Below, one piece after another: positions 62,889 to 64,000 of a stretch of 64,000 nucleotides of DNA; position 1 is the stretch's first letter, and each line of letters begins with the position of its first letter. The notes beneath the pieces were generated by a model that searched no databases, was not told the origin of the DNA, and saw nothing but the letters and a program-made list of their open reading frames with translations. Source of the stretch: Prauserella endophytica (GTDB lineage Bacteria; Actinomycetota; Actinomycetes; Mycobacteriales; Pseudonocardiaceae); NCBI RefSeq assembly GCF_005146945.1, contig NZ_SWMS01000003.1, forward strand, positions 124,001 through 188,000, in the 5' to 3' direction. Both the position numbers and the translations under genes were made by a program.

Positions 62889-63997
62889 GGCGCCGGCACC
62901 GTCGCGTCGACGCGGAAACCGGGTCTGCTCTCGAAGCTCACGCGTCCACCGAGCTGCTCGACGCGCTCGCGCACGCCGGTGAGCCCGTTGCCGATCCGCA
63001 GCAGCTCCGCGCCGCGCCCGTCGTCCTCGGCGCGCAGCGTGATCTCGCCGGACTCGGCGCGGTCCACACGTAGCCACAGGTTCTCGGCCTCCGAGTGCCG
63101 GATCGCGTTGGTGACCACCTCCTGCACGCAGCGAATGAGCGTCACGGCGCACTCCTCGTCGGGCTCGATGTCGTCGGCGACGCTCAGGTGAACGCGTGGC
63201 CGCGGCAGGTCCGCGACGATCTCGGCGAGCGCCTCGCGTAGCCGGGGCGGGCGCGACCGCAGCTCGCCGACGGCCGTGCGGACGTCGCCCAGCAGTTCCC
63301 TGGCGAGTCCTCGAGCCCGCAGGACGTGCTCGGCCGCGGCGTCGCCCCGGTGGTGGGAGGCGACCTCCAGCTCCAGCACGAGCGCGGTGAGCTGGTGGCC
63401 CAGCAGATCGTGCAGCTCGCGGGCGATGCGCAGCCGCTCCCTCGACCGGCTCGACTCCGCGAGCAGCGCGGTCGCCGCCCGCAGCTCCGTGTTGGCCACC
63501 GCCAGCCGTTCGCGGGCGGTCCGCTCGCGCCGTTCGCTCCACACCGCCCACACCGAGCACGTCTGCAGCGCGGCGTAGACCAGCGAGGTCAGCGCGACAT
63601 CGGGGAACGGGCCGCCCGCGACCACGACGGCGAGTGCCACCACGCCGGTGTTGGCCGCGAGGAACGCGGCGGTGAGCCGCCGGGACGCCAGCGTCGCCGC
63701 GCACGCGGTGACGAACACGAGCAGGATCGGCGTGAACCCGGCGCGTGCGGCGAGCAGAACGGTGCCGGCCGCGCACAGCGCGAGCGGCACGAGCACGATG
63801 ACCGGCCGCCTGGCGAAGCCCGCGAAGATCAGCCCCAGCAGGGCCAGGTAGCCGAGGTAGCAGGCCCACCACGCCCAGGCCGGGCCCGTGGTCGCGGTGG
63901 CGTCGCCGAACAGGTCGATCACCACGGGAACCGCGACGAGCAGGGACACGGCGACCAGGCTCGCCGCCGTCCAGATCTCGAGCCGTGACTCGCTCAT
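62885..63997 (-). CDS. Sensor histidine kinase (HisKA_3 type)
   Basis: A 370-residue kinase with about five N-terminal membrane segments (1-155), the phosphorylation box RERLRIARELHDLLGHQLTALVLELE, N-box CVQEVVTNAIRHSEAENLWLRV and G-box GNGLTGVRERVEQLGGRVSFES. ATG at 63997 is three bases from the window edge; the N-terminal MSESRLEIWTAASLVAVSLL is plausible as complete. Sensor input unknown. Confidence 0.92.
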   Translation of the reverse strand: MSESRLEIWTAASLVAVSLLVAVPVVIDLFGDATATTGPAWAWWACYLGYLALLGLIFAGFARRPVIVLVPLALCAAGTVLLAARAGFTPILLVFVTACAATLASRRLTAAFLAANTGVVALAVVVAGGPFPDVALTSLVYAALQTCSVWAVWSERRERTARERLAVANTELRAATALLAESSRSRERLRIARELHDLLGHQLTALVLELEVASHHRGDAAAEHVLRARGLARELLGDVRTAVGELRSRPPRLREALAEIVADLPRPRVHLSVADDIEPDEECAVTLIRCVQEVVTNAIRHSEAENLWLRVDRAESGEITLRAEDDGRGAELLRIGNGLTGVRERVEQLGGRVSFESRPGFRVDATVPAP

Positions 63998-64000
63998 CGC

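Overview
This is a 64 kb, very GC-rich window from an actinobacterial chromosome. Gene content points to the order Pseudonocardiales, probably an Amycolatopsis-, Prauserella- or Saccharomonospora-like genus. The indications are an NmtR-type metal sensor, a PPE-like protein with an EspG chaperone, a GerW-like protein, many two-component and LuxR/LAL regulators, GTG/TTG starts, ATGA gene overlaps and leaderless starts. No rRNA, tRNA, CRISPR, insertion sequence or prophage is visible. Assignments come from reading protein motifs by eye; no database search was run.

Layout. 1-3.5 kb: end of an operon with a nitrate/sulfonate-type ABC ATPase (cut by the window edge), an M20 amidohydrolase, a glyoxalase-like protein and a flavin-dependent LLM oxidoreductase. 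3.5-12.7 kb: housekeeping and stress genes (RNase HI, polysaccharide deacetylase, RibD-like reductase, M14 carboxypeptidase, NmtR, nitroreductase, an ABC-F ribosome-protection ATPase behind a short leader peptide, an AraC/VOC pair, an LLM oxidoreductase and an acetyltransferase). 12.7-13.3 kb: apparent gene decay. 13.3-24.6 kb: secreted multidomain alpha-L-fucosidase, a USP/Acg-nitroreductase pair, a secreted SnoaL-like protein, a ferredoxin reductase, a two-component system, a methyltransferase/YceI pair and an AraC regulator.

24.7-45.5 kb: aromatic catabolism. One strand carries a hydroquinone-type ring-cleaving dioxygenase, an alpha/beta hydrolase and a group D flavin monooxygenase. Next come 3-oxoacid CoA-transferase A/B facing an IclR regulator across a perfect palindrome. 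Then lysR-catB-catA-catC lies divergent to benA-benB-[benC-FCD-benD fusion]-benK, a LAL regulator (BenR-like) and benE. Together these take up benzoate, dihydroxylate it, rearomatise it to catechol, and ortho-cleave it to muconate and muconolactone. The most unusual gene is the 886-residue fusion at 37264-39924: a complete BenC reductase, a FadR-C-terminal (FCD) ligand-binding domain without its DNA-binding half, and a complete BenD dehydrogenase in one frame.

45.5-64 kb: small enzymes and regulators (three methyltransferase or WYL/VOC units, YdeI, MmcQ/YjbR, a second RibD-like reductase), a type VII secretion satellite (PPE-like, small helical partner, EspG-like), a SpoIIE phosphatase, a lipoprotein, a LuxR/ATPase regulator, a GntR-TetR double-domain regulator, an acetyltransferase, a C45-type Ntn hydrolase and a second two-component system. 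Three long related palindromes (3.5, 46.7 and 59.2 kb) and a second intergenic repeat family (30.9 and 37.2 kb) are dispersed through the window. Seven starts show a TANNNT -10 element 6-7 nt before the start codon, the signature of leaderless transcripts.
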